DNA from: a virus
Length of the DNA stretch: 40,392 bases
Virus record (IMG/VR): IMGVR_UViG_3300021976_000037
Coordinates: 1-40,392 of that record
Reading direction: 5' to 3' (one strand)
Shown: positions 9,487 to 15,834 of the stretch, in pieces
Position numbering within the stretch: position 1 is the first letter of the stretch
Layout: each line of letters starts with the position of its first letter
Position numbers and translations under genes: made by a program
The notes under the pieces: generated by a model
Seen by the model: the letters and a program-made list of their open reading frames with translations, nothing else
Told to the model about the DNA's origin: nothing
Database searches by the model: none

Positions 9487-9799
9487 GGCGCACCACCGGC
9501 TTCTTTACCTCGGTCTCGCCAAACGCGGTAAGGAAGGCGAGGAAGTCCTTCAGCTCAAGTTCACCCTTACGCACCAAGCCCAGCACGTAGGCCTTGTCTT
9601 CGGCTTGCACGATGGCGGATTCGAAGGCGTCCAGAATCCAGGCCCCAGCCTGTACCTTCGCCGCTGGTTCAACGTCATCCTTGGCTAGGAGTTGGGCGTC
9701 CCGGCTCATCAGGAGAAGCTGAGCGTCCTTTAGTTGCTTGACGACAATGGTTCGGCCTTTAACGTCGACGAGACGAGTTTCGTTTCCTGGGTCGGTCAT
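9458..9799 (-). CDS. Tail assembly chaperone, upstream frame (gpG-like)
   Basis: A 113-residue protein with ATG at 9799, one base after the stop of the gp10-like gene. The body is helical (LKDAQLLLMSRDAQLLAKDDVEP, AGAWILDAFESAIVQAEDKAYVLGLVRKGELELKDFLAFL), and the C-terminus is basic (KKPVVRRGRPPRSKS), the usual shape of actinophage gpG-type chaperones that coat the tape measure before tail-tube polymerisation. It stops in AAG-TCC-TGA just inside the downstream frame. Homologues are identified by position and size as much as by sequence, so the name is secure at the level of module but not of mechanism. Confidence 0.8.
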   Translation of the reverse strand: MTDPGNETRLVDVKGRTIVVKQLKDAQLLLMSRDAQLLAKDDVEPAAKVQAGAWILDAFESAIVQAEDKAYVLGLVRKGELELKDFLAFLTAFGETEVKKPVVRRGRPPRSKS

Positions 9800-9800
9800 G

Positions 9801-10247
9801 TCAGGAATCGTAGATCACGACTTTCATGTTGTGGCGGGCCGCTGCCAGTGCCAGCGGCCGGCGCAGGTAGCCCTTGCCCTTCTGGCCGGGGTGATTGACC
9901 CGCCTGAACCAGACAGTCCTGCCCACCTTGCGCCAATAGAACTTTAGGTACCTTCTGGGTGGATGAGGGAAGATATGGTGGCGTTTCGCCCCACCCTCCA
10001 CCGAGGCAGCGTAGGGGTACTTGCGGCCAGAGATGCCTACTCGGCCAACGACTTCATACGGACCGTACTGGATCCTGTCTTCTAGACCCCTAATCAAGTG
10101 ATCGTGGGTATATGGACCAGTGGCCAGGATTCGCTCAGCGCCACCGTGGACCTCGCGCACAACCTGCGTGATCAGACGACGTCCTGCTTCGATAGATTGG
10201 ACGCGAATCTGGAAACGGTCGATGCGAACGGTGTAACCAGCGGCCAT
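9801..10247 (-). CDS. HK97 gp10-like head-tail joining protein
   Basis: A 148-residue basic protein. The N-terminus (YTVRIDRFQIRVQ ... LITQVVREVHGGAERI) and the segment TGPYTHDHLIRGLEDR resemble the HK97 gp10-like family, which lines the neck below the connector. The second half carries the actinophage hallmark GGAKRHHIFPHPPRRYLKFY, then WRKVGRTVWFRRVNHPGQKGKG, a basic beta segment common in neck/tail-terminator proteins of these phages. The start overlaps the end of a 67-residue gene by 76 bases in another frame, while its 3' end abuts the chaperone gene. The role as tail completion or neck protein is inferred from family and position. Confidence 0.8.
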   Translation of the reverse strand: MAAGYTVRIDRFQIRVQSIEAGRRLITQVVREVHGGAERILATGPYTHDHLIRGLEDRIQYGPYEVVGRVGISGRKYPYAASVEGGAKRHHIFPHPPRRYLKFYWRKVGRTVWFRRVNHPGQKGKGYLRRPLALAAARHNMKVVIYDS

Positions 10248-10375
10248 TTGTCCACCAGCCTTGCGTAGTCGTTGGCGATGAGGTGAGCCCAGCGCTCATC
10301 GAGTACTACACAGATCCTGTCGCCCTCGCTGAACACCTCGAAAGATTTCAGGACGACAAGGTTCGCGACCCACAT
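10172..10375 (-). CDS. Small conserved connector-region protein
   Basis: A 67-residue frame. Its ATG at 10375 shares one base with the stop of the upstream gene (TGATG), the coupling style used throughout this operon. The first 45 residues (MWVANLVVLKSFEVFSEGDR, then VVLDERWAHLIANDYARLVDKW) match the form of short head-tail region proteins that follow the connector gene in many actinophages: a hydrophobic KSF-type strand, a turn, then a helix ending in a basic/acid pair. Its last 25 codons overlap the gp10-like gene in a different frame and are compositionally ordinary. No function is known to me. The unusual 76-base overlap could mean the true stop region is tolerated, or that translation of the next gene starts inside. 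Confidence 0.6.
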   Translation of the reverse strand: MWVANLVVLKSFEVFSEGDRICVVLDERWAHLIANDYARLVDKWPLVTPFASTVSRFASNLSKQDVV

Positions 10376-10929
10376 CAGCAGACGCAATCCAGGTTCGGGA
10401 ACTGTACTGTGATGGTGAAATAGCGCTCCGTGCAGCCCCCATTGGGAGTGACCTGAGTCTGTCGATTGATAACCACCGACATGCCCGCGTACATGCCCGT
10501 GGAACTGGTCACGAAGTTGCGGAAGCAGCACGCCACCTGACGTAGCGCCTGTGCGTCGTGCAAGTTCTGGACTGCTGCAGCAGTCCACTCAGCATCGGTG
10601 GGTGGCTCGCCGTCCTCGCTGCCAACGGGGGAACACCTGATGATCCCGAGCTTAAAGTCCTGTGCCCAGAAGCCAGGAGGGCAGTTGCCTCGGACCTGAC
10701 GAATGATGTCCTGGTCCGGGAAGCTGTTGTCCGATACCCAGGTATCACCGAGAGAGATGTAGGCCAGACCTTCGCAGCAGTAGTCGGTCCACTGCCCCAT
10801 GTCGTAGGTGATCTCGGGACCGATGCGTGGAGCGCAGTGTCGTGGAGGCCCCACCATGGCGCTGGTGATGGTGCAGAGACAGCTCAGTGCTGCTGCGTGC
10901 AATGCGGCCACTGGGTCAAGAAGGGCCAT
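10375..10929 (-). CDS. Head-tail connector region protein, Cys-rich
   Basis: A 184-residue protein between the 286-residue connector and the 67-residue protein, sharing single-base or few-base junctions with both. It has about 12 cysteines, several as pairs (YCCEG, ACCFRN) and a C-terminal DCVC. The middle segment (DAEWTAAAVQNLHDAQALRQVACC) is a helix and the end is beta (YFTITVQFPNLDCVC). This matches a family regularly found after the connector in actinophages, for which I know only the position in the neck module. A role in the head-to-tail joint is inferred. The cysteine content could reflect disulfides in the assembled particle or a metal site; neither can be told apart here. Confidence 0.6.
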   Translation of the reverse strand: MALLDPVAALHAAALSCLCTITSAMVGPPRHCAPRIGPEITYDMGQWTDYCCEGLAYISLGDTWVSDNSFPDQDIIRQVRGNCPPGFWAQDFKLGIIRCSPVGSEDGEPPTDAEWTAAAVQNLHDAQALRQVACCFRNFVTSSTGMYAGMSVVINRQTQVTPNGGCTERYFTITVQFPNLDCVC

Positions 10930-11789
10930 CAGAACGTCCAGGTAGTCTCACGGATCGTCGGCAGGTCCGGGGAAGAGATCTGCATACGAGACGGCAGCCG
11001 GCCAGGGTTAAAACGTTGAATCAACGAATCGACCGTGGTCAGGCCAGTTAAACCGTTCTGCAAGAGCTGGTCCACATCCGCAAGACTGATCGACACTCCC
11101 TGCCGAGCAATGCTCGTCACCCTCTGAGGCAGGCGACAGACTGCTCCCGTGCAGTTCTTGATCCATTCGCAGGCCAGCTCCCCCGCTGCCCTCTGAAGTA
11201 CTGCAGGGACAGCTAGTCCCCATAGGTACGTCACCTCCCACGCAGTTTTGTTACCGGGCGCAAGAGCACCAGTGACGGGAAAGTCGTAGTCGTTGTCGCG
11301 GGGCCAGCACCCGTTCGTAGCACTGAGGCCGGGACCTTGACGGACCAGCCATTGCCAGTCATCGACTCGATACGTCGCCGGGTCAACCACCGTGCCGTCA
11401 CCATAGCGAACCTCGACGATCCCGGAGACGGGGGGCGTGAGCCAGATCTGGCACTGGGGCTGGCAGCGTCGGCATCCTGGCCCAGTGCCGCACCAGCAGT
11501 TTCGCCAGACTCCATCGAGGATGTATGGGAACCAGGTCCCCTCAGACCAGTAATAGCCGGACCCCCAACCAAGGTTGTCCGCGCAGTCCTTGCCACACGG
11601 CCGAACGGTCCGGCGGCAAGCACCGAACCGGCGGCCGGTAGCCGCCCAAATGGATAGAGCACCGTACTCGGCAGCAGCGGTTTGTGTGGCAAGGTCCGTC
11701 GTGCTCCAAATGTCGCAGCAGCTGGTGTCGACGAACCAGTTGCAGGGCAGGCCGGGAGTCGAGTTGGTGAACACCGTCATTCCGGTCAA
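10929..11789 (-). CDS. Head-tail connector protein, Cys-rich
   Basis: A 286-residue protein with a helical core consistent with gp6/gp15-like connectors: TAAAEYGALSIWAATGRRFG near the N-terminus and VPAVLQRAAGELACEWIKNC plus VSISLADVDQLLQNGLTG in the second half, the segment that in these families packs onto the portal ring. Between them lies an insertion rich in cysteine, with CRRTVRPCGKDC and CWCGTGPGCRRCQPQC, then a beta domain (VSGIVEVRYGDGTVVDP, YRVDDWQWLVRQGPG). About 15 cysteines in 286 residues is high for an intracellularly assembled phage protein. It follows the major tail protein at a distance of 47 bp, though the gene lies downstream in the operon. The connector assignment is from position and the helical region. 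Confidence 0.7.
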   Translation of the reverse strand: MTGMTVFTNSTPGLPCNWFVDTSCCDIWSTTDLATQTAAAEYGALSIWAATGRRFGACRRTVRPCGKDCADNLGWGSGYYWSEGTWFPYILDGVWRNCWCGTGPGCRRCQPQCQIWLTPPVSGIVEVRYGDGTVVDPATYRVDDWQWLVRQGPGLSATNGCWPRDNDYDFPVTGALAPGNKTAWEVTYLWGLAVPAVLQRAAGELACEWIKNCTGAVCRLPQRVTSIARQGVSISLADVDQLLQNGLTGLTTVDSLIQRFNPGRLPSRMQISSPDLPTIRETTWTF

Positions 11790-11836
11790 CTCGACTCCCT
11801 TCTACCCTTGCGTAGGGACTCCGTGATGATCTCAGA

Positions 11837-12556
11837 CTAGCCGGGGATCAAGCTGGAGAGCGTGGTGCAGCCACATGCGGAGGTAGGTGGCGCCAGCCGG
11901 GACAGGAACATCCGGTGATGCTGGGTACTCAGGATCGGTGTCAGTAGCGGGATCGGCGTATTCAGGTTGCCGGCCGCATCTGACAGGTCGACGTTGTACG
12001 GTCCCGTGCCCCAGAGAGAGTTGGAGCGGGTACGCGCGTTGACCGTGAAGCTCGCGGCACCGTTCTCGTAGGTGAGGTCACCAACCGTGCCCTCGATAAC
12101 CCACGGGAACAGGACGTAGCCATAGTCCACGCCACCAGTACACGGGGCGCCACCACTGAGGCCGGTGACTCGGGTCCAGCCTTCCAGGGCGAAGGACGCA
12201 AGCTGAGAGGTGTTCTCCTGGGTACTCCAACCGGTAGCCCGGGGGGAGGCAGCGTTGTCCAGTACCAGGGGCTCAGCCGTCATGATGTTGACGAGTTCCG
12301 GGTCCACGTTACACAAGGTGATGACCAGGTTGATCCACTTCAGGATCGGTGGGTTGGTCTCCTTGACGCAGAAGACGCCATCACCGTTCTTGACGAAGAA
12401 CTCCTGACGCGCCTCGTACTCCTTCGTCATGGCGATGGAGATGATGCCGTCAGAGACCACAGTGGAACAGCCGGTGACTGGCTGGCCACAGTTGACATCG
12501 ATCTTGGTCGCCCGGATCCGAGGAATCTTGAACGGGGTATAGCAAACAGAGGTCAT
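11837..12556 (-). CDS. Major tail protein
   Basis: A 239-residue beta-rich protein whose ATG overlaps the preceding stop by 4 bases. N-terminal strands (IPRIRATKIDVNCGQPVTGC; IISIAMTKEYEARQEFFVKNGDG), a central segment with WINLVITLCNVDPELVNIMTA, and a strand-loop end (GDLTYENGAASFTVNARTRS, SLWGTGPYNV) fit the tail-tube fold of siphophages. Segments such as GVDYGYVLFPWVIEG are characteristic of actinophage major tail proteins. Here the gene comes before the connector genes in transcription order, unlike the lambda order in which tail genes follow all connector genes. Confidence comes from family resemblance and the lack of another candidate tube gene in the window. Confidence 0.75.
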   Translation of the reverse strand: MTSVCYTPFKIPRIRATKIDVNCGQPVTGCSTVVSDGIISIAMTKEYEARQEFFVKNGDGVFCVKETNPPILKWINLVITLCNVDPELVNIMTAEPLVLDNAASPRATGWSTQENTSQLASFALEGWTRVTGLSGGAPCTGGVDYGYVLFPWVIEGTVGDLTYENGAASFTVNARTRSNSLWGTGPYNVDLSDAAGNLNTPIPLLTPILSTQHHRMFLSRLAPPTSACGCTTLSSLIPG

Positions 12557-12768
12557 TTCTTACTCCGCTTCTTCGGCTCTATAGGCGACGAAGACTCGAA
12601 TTCCAGCTCCAGATACCGGCGGTACCGGGCGTCCAGGTAGTCAGGAATGACCAGAGCTATCGGCCCGTGGTCCATCGTGGTACCTACGTGGTACTGAGAA
12701 TCGGCCAAGTCGATGAGCGCCCGAACCATGTTCGGAAGCTCATCGGCTGTTGGCTTCAAGGTGATCAT
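12553..12768 (-). CDS. Small conserved virion-module protein
   Basis: A 71-residue protein. I place the start at ATG 12768, which overlaps the upstream stop by 4 bases (ATGA), rather than at the longer in-frame start at 12813, because this coupling is used throughout the operon. The product is helical: LKPTADELPNMVRALIDLAD, then IPDYLDARYRRYLELEFES, ending with a lysine-rich tail (EPKKRSKK). It lies between the 279-residue capsid-neighbour protein and the major tail protein. Its function is unknown to me; size and position suggest a head-closure or capsid accessory protein, which is inference. Confidence 0.65.
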   Translation of the reverse strand: MITLKPTADELPNMVRALIDLADSQYHVGTTMDHGPIALVIPDYLDARYRRYLELEFESSSPIEPKKRSKK

Positions 12769-13604
12769 GTAGTGGTGCAATCCCTCGTCACAGCGACCGA
12801 GAACTTGCCGCACTCGATGCCCATGGCGTGGACCTGCTCAGCCACCAGCGTCAGTACGTTCGTTGCTGTGTTGAAGCCACCATCAAGCGGTGGTACGAAG
12901 ATCTCCGGGTCCTGCCAGATGACCGTGCGGCCGGTGGCGTACATGTACTCCACGGTGGTGCTGACAGCTTCACCATTGGGGCCGGTGCCGTCATATCCAT
13001 GACCGAAGACGATCTTGGTACCGGTCGGGGTCTTCCATCCGCGCCCATCGGGGACCAACAGACGCTTCGCGGCCAAGAACGGCATCATGTACGGACGGGC
13101 GTGGATGATGCCACCGAAGATGTTGGCGTCCGCCAAACCTTGCTCCAGCAAGGCGACAGCAACCAACGGACACGAGGCCGCAGTCAGTGGCGTGGCTCCA
13201 CGGAGTAGTCCCGTGAGTCCTGGTAGCCCTGGAGCGTTGCCACCTTGCCAGAAGGCCCGTTCCACACCTTCCTGCATGAACAGTTGGGCACGAGTCAGGG
13301 TTCGTTGACGAGCTTCCTCGTAGTCGATGCCCACAATGGAGCACTGGTACGAGGTGAGTACAGCGAACGGGAAGCCGGACACTGGCGCCGGTAGCGTCTG
13401 GAACGTCTTCGAACCAGAAACCGCTGGGCAGTTCATGCCCCACAGGTACACATCCCCGCAAGCATCGGGGATGTACTGGACGCCACCACCAACAGCGTTG
13501 GGGCTCGGGAACGGCAGCGGTCCAATGGCAGCATCGAACAGCCCCGGGGGGCGTACCGGTGGCGGTGGGGGATCCGCATAATACAGAGCGTTGAATACGG
13601 CCAT
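12765..13604 (-). CDS. Capsid-neighbour protein, possible HK97-fold relative
   Basis: A 279-residue protein three genes after the capsid gene in transcription. The N-terminus is proline-rich (YYADPPPPPVRPPGLFDAA). A middle part contains YEEARQRTLTRAQLFMQEGV and ERAFWQGGNAPGLPGLTGLL, then VAVALLEQGLADANIFGGII, HARPYMMPFLAAKRLLVPDG and TPTGTKIVFGHGYDGTGP. The last two resemble the P-domain end of HK97-type capsid proteins, in which a helix precedes a G-x-x-x-TP-x-G strand turn. That similarity is by eye and may be convergent. Homologues of this type occur next to the capsid gene in actinophages. A minor capsid or decoration role is a reasonable guess, with moderate confidence only in it being a virion protein. 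Confidence 0.6.
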   Translation of the reverse strand: MAVFNALYYADPPPPPVRPPGLFDAAIGPLPFPSPNAVGGGVQYIPDACGDVYLWGMNCPAVSGSKTFQTLPAPVSGFPFAVLTSYQCSIVGIDYEEARQRTLTRAQLFMQEGVERAFWQGGNAPGLPGLTGLLRGATPLTAASCPLVAVALLEQGLADANIFGGIIHARPYMMPFLAAKRLLVPDGRGWKTPTGTKIVFGHGYDGTGPNGEAVSTTVEYMYATGRTVIWQDPEIFVPPLDGGFNTATNVLTLVAEQVHAMGIECGKFSVAVTRDCTTT

Positions 13605-13826
13605 TTAGCTCATCCGCTCGATATTGAGGATGCCCCACCATGGAATGAACCTAATCGCATTAGAGGCACCCTGTGGAATGGACAAGCCCTGTGGGAGGAA
13701 CTCGACTCCTTCAGTGGTGCCTTCGTAGTTAACGCCACCATTGTCACGGACTTTGACGGTGGTAGCTCCAGCCCACCACGAGGGGTACGCGACAGTGTTG
13801 ATCTGTGTAATTTCTACGCTGCTCAT
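13605..13826 (-). CDS. Small structural protein after major capsid protein
   Basis: A 73-residue protein separated by 62 bp from the capsid gene upstream; its stop (TAA at 13605-13607) is immediately followed by the ATG of the next gene. The Shine-Dalgarno segment AGAAGGAGGAAGTC before its ATG is the strongest in the block, suggesting high expression. The sequence is mostly beta (VEITQINTVAYPSWWAGATT, VKVRDNGGVNYEGTTEGVEF). Small beta proteins at this position in other phages are capsid decoration or head-completion proteins. That is the inference here; there is no signature motif. Confidence 0.65.
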   Translation of the reverse strand: MSSVEITQINTVAYPSWWAGATTVKVRDNGGVNYEGTTEGVEFLPQGLSIPQGASNAIRFIPWWGILNIERMS

Positions 13827-13888
13827 GACTTCCTCCTTCTAGTGAGCTGGTAGTACTTGGGGGCCAGTTGCCTGGCCCCCAAGACTCA
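13827..13888 (-). promoter_or_regulatory. Leader with inverted repeat between capsid gene and next gene
   Basis: The 62-bp gap after the capsid stop contains a perfect inverted repeat, TTGGGGGCCAG at 13858-13868 and CTGGCCCCCAA at 13871-13881 (plus-strand reading), with only two bases between the arms. It is followed on the minus strand by a few mixed bases and then the strong ribosome binding site of the 73-residue gene. In the transcript this forms a very stable hairpin, possibly a partial terminator or an mRNA 3' end protecting the capsid message. There is no long U run after it, so complete termination is not expected. Confidence 0.6.
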
Positions 13889-15598
13889 CTAGCAGGAAAC
13901 GATCCGCTGGAGACCCGTCGAACCGTTCGGGCAAACGTTGACGGTGTATACCCGACTCAGCGGGCACATCCGCACCATCTTCCAACCAGTTTCCGTGAAC
14001 AGGTGAGTCACCTGGTTCGTGGCTAGCTTGGTGGAGTCGTAGACGCTGTTCAGGGTGATGACGTCGTTAACGGCGCGCACCCACGTACCCGCTGGGTAGA
14101 TCAGGAACTGCAGCGACTGTGGAAGCTCGGTCAGTGGGAATGCAGAACCAGCCGAGCCCGACACCGAGCCACCCGAGAAGGCGTCCTGCCAGTCGTACAC
14201 GTACTGGGCACGGACACCACGCGCAGTCATGGCCGCACTGATCTCCGAGTCAGCCAGCGTGATCGTGTTGGCGTAGTCGCCACCGTTACGGCGGACCCAG
14301 TCCGCACGCATCTGGGCGAGGATCCAGAACGGTAGCACCACTTCCAGAGTGCTGGAGCGCTGCAGGCGCAGACGGTACTTGATGTCAACCGCTGCCATTT
14401 CTAGCGCCGACAGCACCTGAGATACGACCGAAAGGTCAGTGACCCACGGCGCGAAGCCGGTCAGGGTAACCGCCACCGAGTCAGCCACCATGGCCGCGAT
14501 CTGCTCACGGTTCACCTGGTGCGCGGACGCCGCCATGGCGCCACGGGCGAAGGTGGCCGTGAACTCCGGGTAGCCCCGGATGGAGAGGATGTTGCCGGTG
14601 AGGCAGATACCGGTGACACCGAGCCGGTCATCCACGAACGGCGGGCACGGGATTTCCAGGCAGGTCTTCGTAGTGCCGGCGGCAACCTGTGCCTCAGTGA
14701 GGTTGAAGAAGCCAGTACCGGCGCCGAAGATGTAGCTGAAGTCGATGCCCTGGTTGTGGCGGATACCGCCACGGCGAGCCTGAACTTCAGGCGCATCCAG
14801 CAGACCGTCCGTGGTGATCTGGAGACAGATGTCGTAGTCGGTTTCCGACGGTGCACACCAGCCAGCAGCGGCAACCAGGGAGTCACGTCCTGGGTCGGTG
14901 GCTGCGAGTTCCTTGCGACGTAGCTCGGACGACGCGATCAGCGATCCACCTGGGAGGCGCTTCTCGTTGGCGACTGCCATGATCTTGGCGTAGTCGTTGT
15001 CGTCCATGTTGACGCAGTACTCGTCCGGGTAGTCACGGACCATCTTCGCGACCGGGTAGTGGATCGGACCAGTACCGACCGGACCAGACGCGCCACCGTG
15101 GCCAGCACTCCGGGCGATGAACGCCTTCGCCACATCGAGCATGGAGTCGAACTTGTGGCCGGCTTCGTAGTCCGGTACACCAGCGGCGGCGATCAGGGTT
15201 GCATATCCCTGACGGTTGGCTGGGATAACCGTGGTGCCGTCCTTGTTGATGATGTCGGCGACGGTCACCTTAATGACCTTGTCGTCTTCGTTGATGGTTG
15301 CGGTCGCCGTAGCAGACGCGGTCACCGGCTCTGGCTCAGCCTCAACCTCTGGCTCCGGGTCAGGCTCGTTGAGCGCTGCGAAACGGTCAGCGCGCTCGGT
15401 ACGTCCCTGAATCTCAGCAGCTACGTCGTACTTGTAGAACTGCTTCAGAGCGGCCAGCTCATCTAGCTGGTCATCCGTGATGGAGGTCGCGTCGACCGTG
15501 CTCATCATGGAGGTGTATTCAGTCTCTGCCTCTACCCGCTTCGCCTCCAGGGCGGTGAGCGTGAAGACAGTCAGGTCTTCGGGGATTTCAAAAAGCAT
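13889..15598 (-). CDS. Major capsid protein (with N-terminal scaffold-like region)
   Basis: A 569-residue protein. Residues 1-110 are acidic and helical (TALEAKRVEAETEYTSMMST ... LDELAALKQFYKYDVAAEIQ, EPDPEPEVEAEPEPV), a delta-domain/scaffold type segment likely removed by the phage protease. The remainder carries a long capsid-like part: ICLQITTDGLLDAPEVQARR, IRHNQGIDFSYIFGAGTGFF, VADSVAVTLTGFAPWVTDLS, TLEVVLPFWILAQMRADWVR and RGVRAQYVYDWQDAF, consistent with an HK97 fold. It is larger than most HK97-type capsid proteins (about 300-400 residues after processing). The ATG at 15598 has only a weak GAGAGG ribosome binding site that lies inside a hairpin stem. Protease and portal genes lie upstream as expected. 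Confidence 0.85.
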   Translation of the reverse strand: MLFEIPEDLTVFTLTALEAKRVEAETEYTSMMSTVDATSITDDQLDELAALKQFYKYDVAAEIQGRTERADRFAALNEPDPEPEVEAEPEPVTASATATATINEDDKVIKVTVADIINKDGTTVIPANRQGYATLIAAAGVPDYEAGHKFDSMLDVAKAFIARSAGHGGASGPVGTGPIHYPVAKMVRDYPDEYCVNMDDNDYAKIMAVANEKRLPGGSLIASSELRRKELAATDPGRDSLVAAAGWCAPSETDYDICLQITTDGLLDAPEVQARRGGIRHNQGIDFSYIFGAGTGFFNLTEAQVAAGTTKTCLEIPCPPFVDDRLGVTGICLTGNILSIRGYPEFTATFARGAMAASAHQVNREQIAAMVADSVAVTLTGFAPWVTDLSVVSQVLSALEMAAVDIKYRLRLQRSSTLEVVLPFWILAQMRADWVRRNGGDYANTITLADSEISAAMTARGVRAQYVYDWQDAFSGGSVSGSAGSAFPLTELPQSLQFLIYPAGTWVRAVNDVITLNSVYDSTKLATNQVTHLFTETGWKMVRMCPLSRVYTVNVCPNGSTGLQRIVSC

Positions 15599-15643
15599 TG
15601 TGGGCCTCTCAACGGAAGAGTTGTCTCCCGGTGCAGGCCCACA
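15599..15643 (-). promoter_or_regulatory. Hairpin overlapping the capsid gene ribosome binding site
   Basis: On the minus strand, TGTGGGCCT (15643-15635) and AGGCCCACA (15607-15599) form a perfect 9-bp stem that ends exactly at the base before the capsid ATG. Inside it, GGGAGA and TCTTCC (15629-15624 and 15619-15614) add a 6-bp stem with one G-U pair and a CAAC loop. The AGAGG ribosome binding site is on the 3' arm. The structure could limit initiation, be an RNA-processing site, or protect a 5' end. Position and pairing are seen directly; function is inferred. Confidence 0.7.
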
Positions 15644-15676
15644 GCTACAGCCACCGATCTAAGGGGATGGTAACAC

Positions 15677-15832
15677 CTACACCCTGGAATACGTCGTTCC
15701 TAGCGGACCCAGGGTCTGCTCTACACGGGCGGCGTGTTCCCCAACCACCACCTTCTTGTTCCCGTCTGGGTACTTCACCTCAAACTGAGGCTCGGCTACT
15801 ACTTCCGTTGCGCCGTTACATCCGCATCCCAT
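15677..15832 (-). CDS. Small Cys-motif protein, 51 residues
   Basis: A complete short frame with ATG at 15832, two bases after the stop of the giant gene, and an AAGGAGG ribosome binding site 8 bases before the start that lies inside the end of that gene. The product starts MGCGCNG, continues with FEVKYPDGNKKVVVGEHAAR and ends in an LGPLGTTYSRV segment. This plan (N-terminal CxC, a short beta hairpin K/V-x-Y-P-D-G, an EHAAR helix, a T-Y-x-x-V end) matches small proteins that occur just before the capsid gene in many actinophages. Function is unknown to me; the two cysteines suggest metal binding. It is below the size most automatic callers keep. Confidence 0.8.
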   Translation of the reverse strand: MGCGCNGATEVVAEPQFEVKYPDGNKKVVVGEHAARVEQTLGPLGTTYSRV

Positions 15833-15834
15833 GG

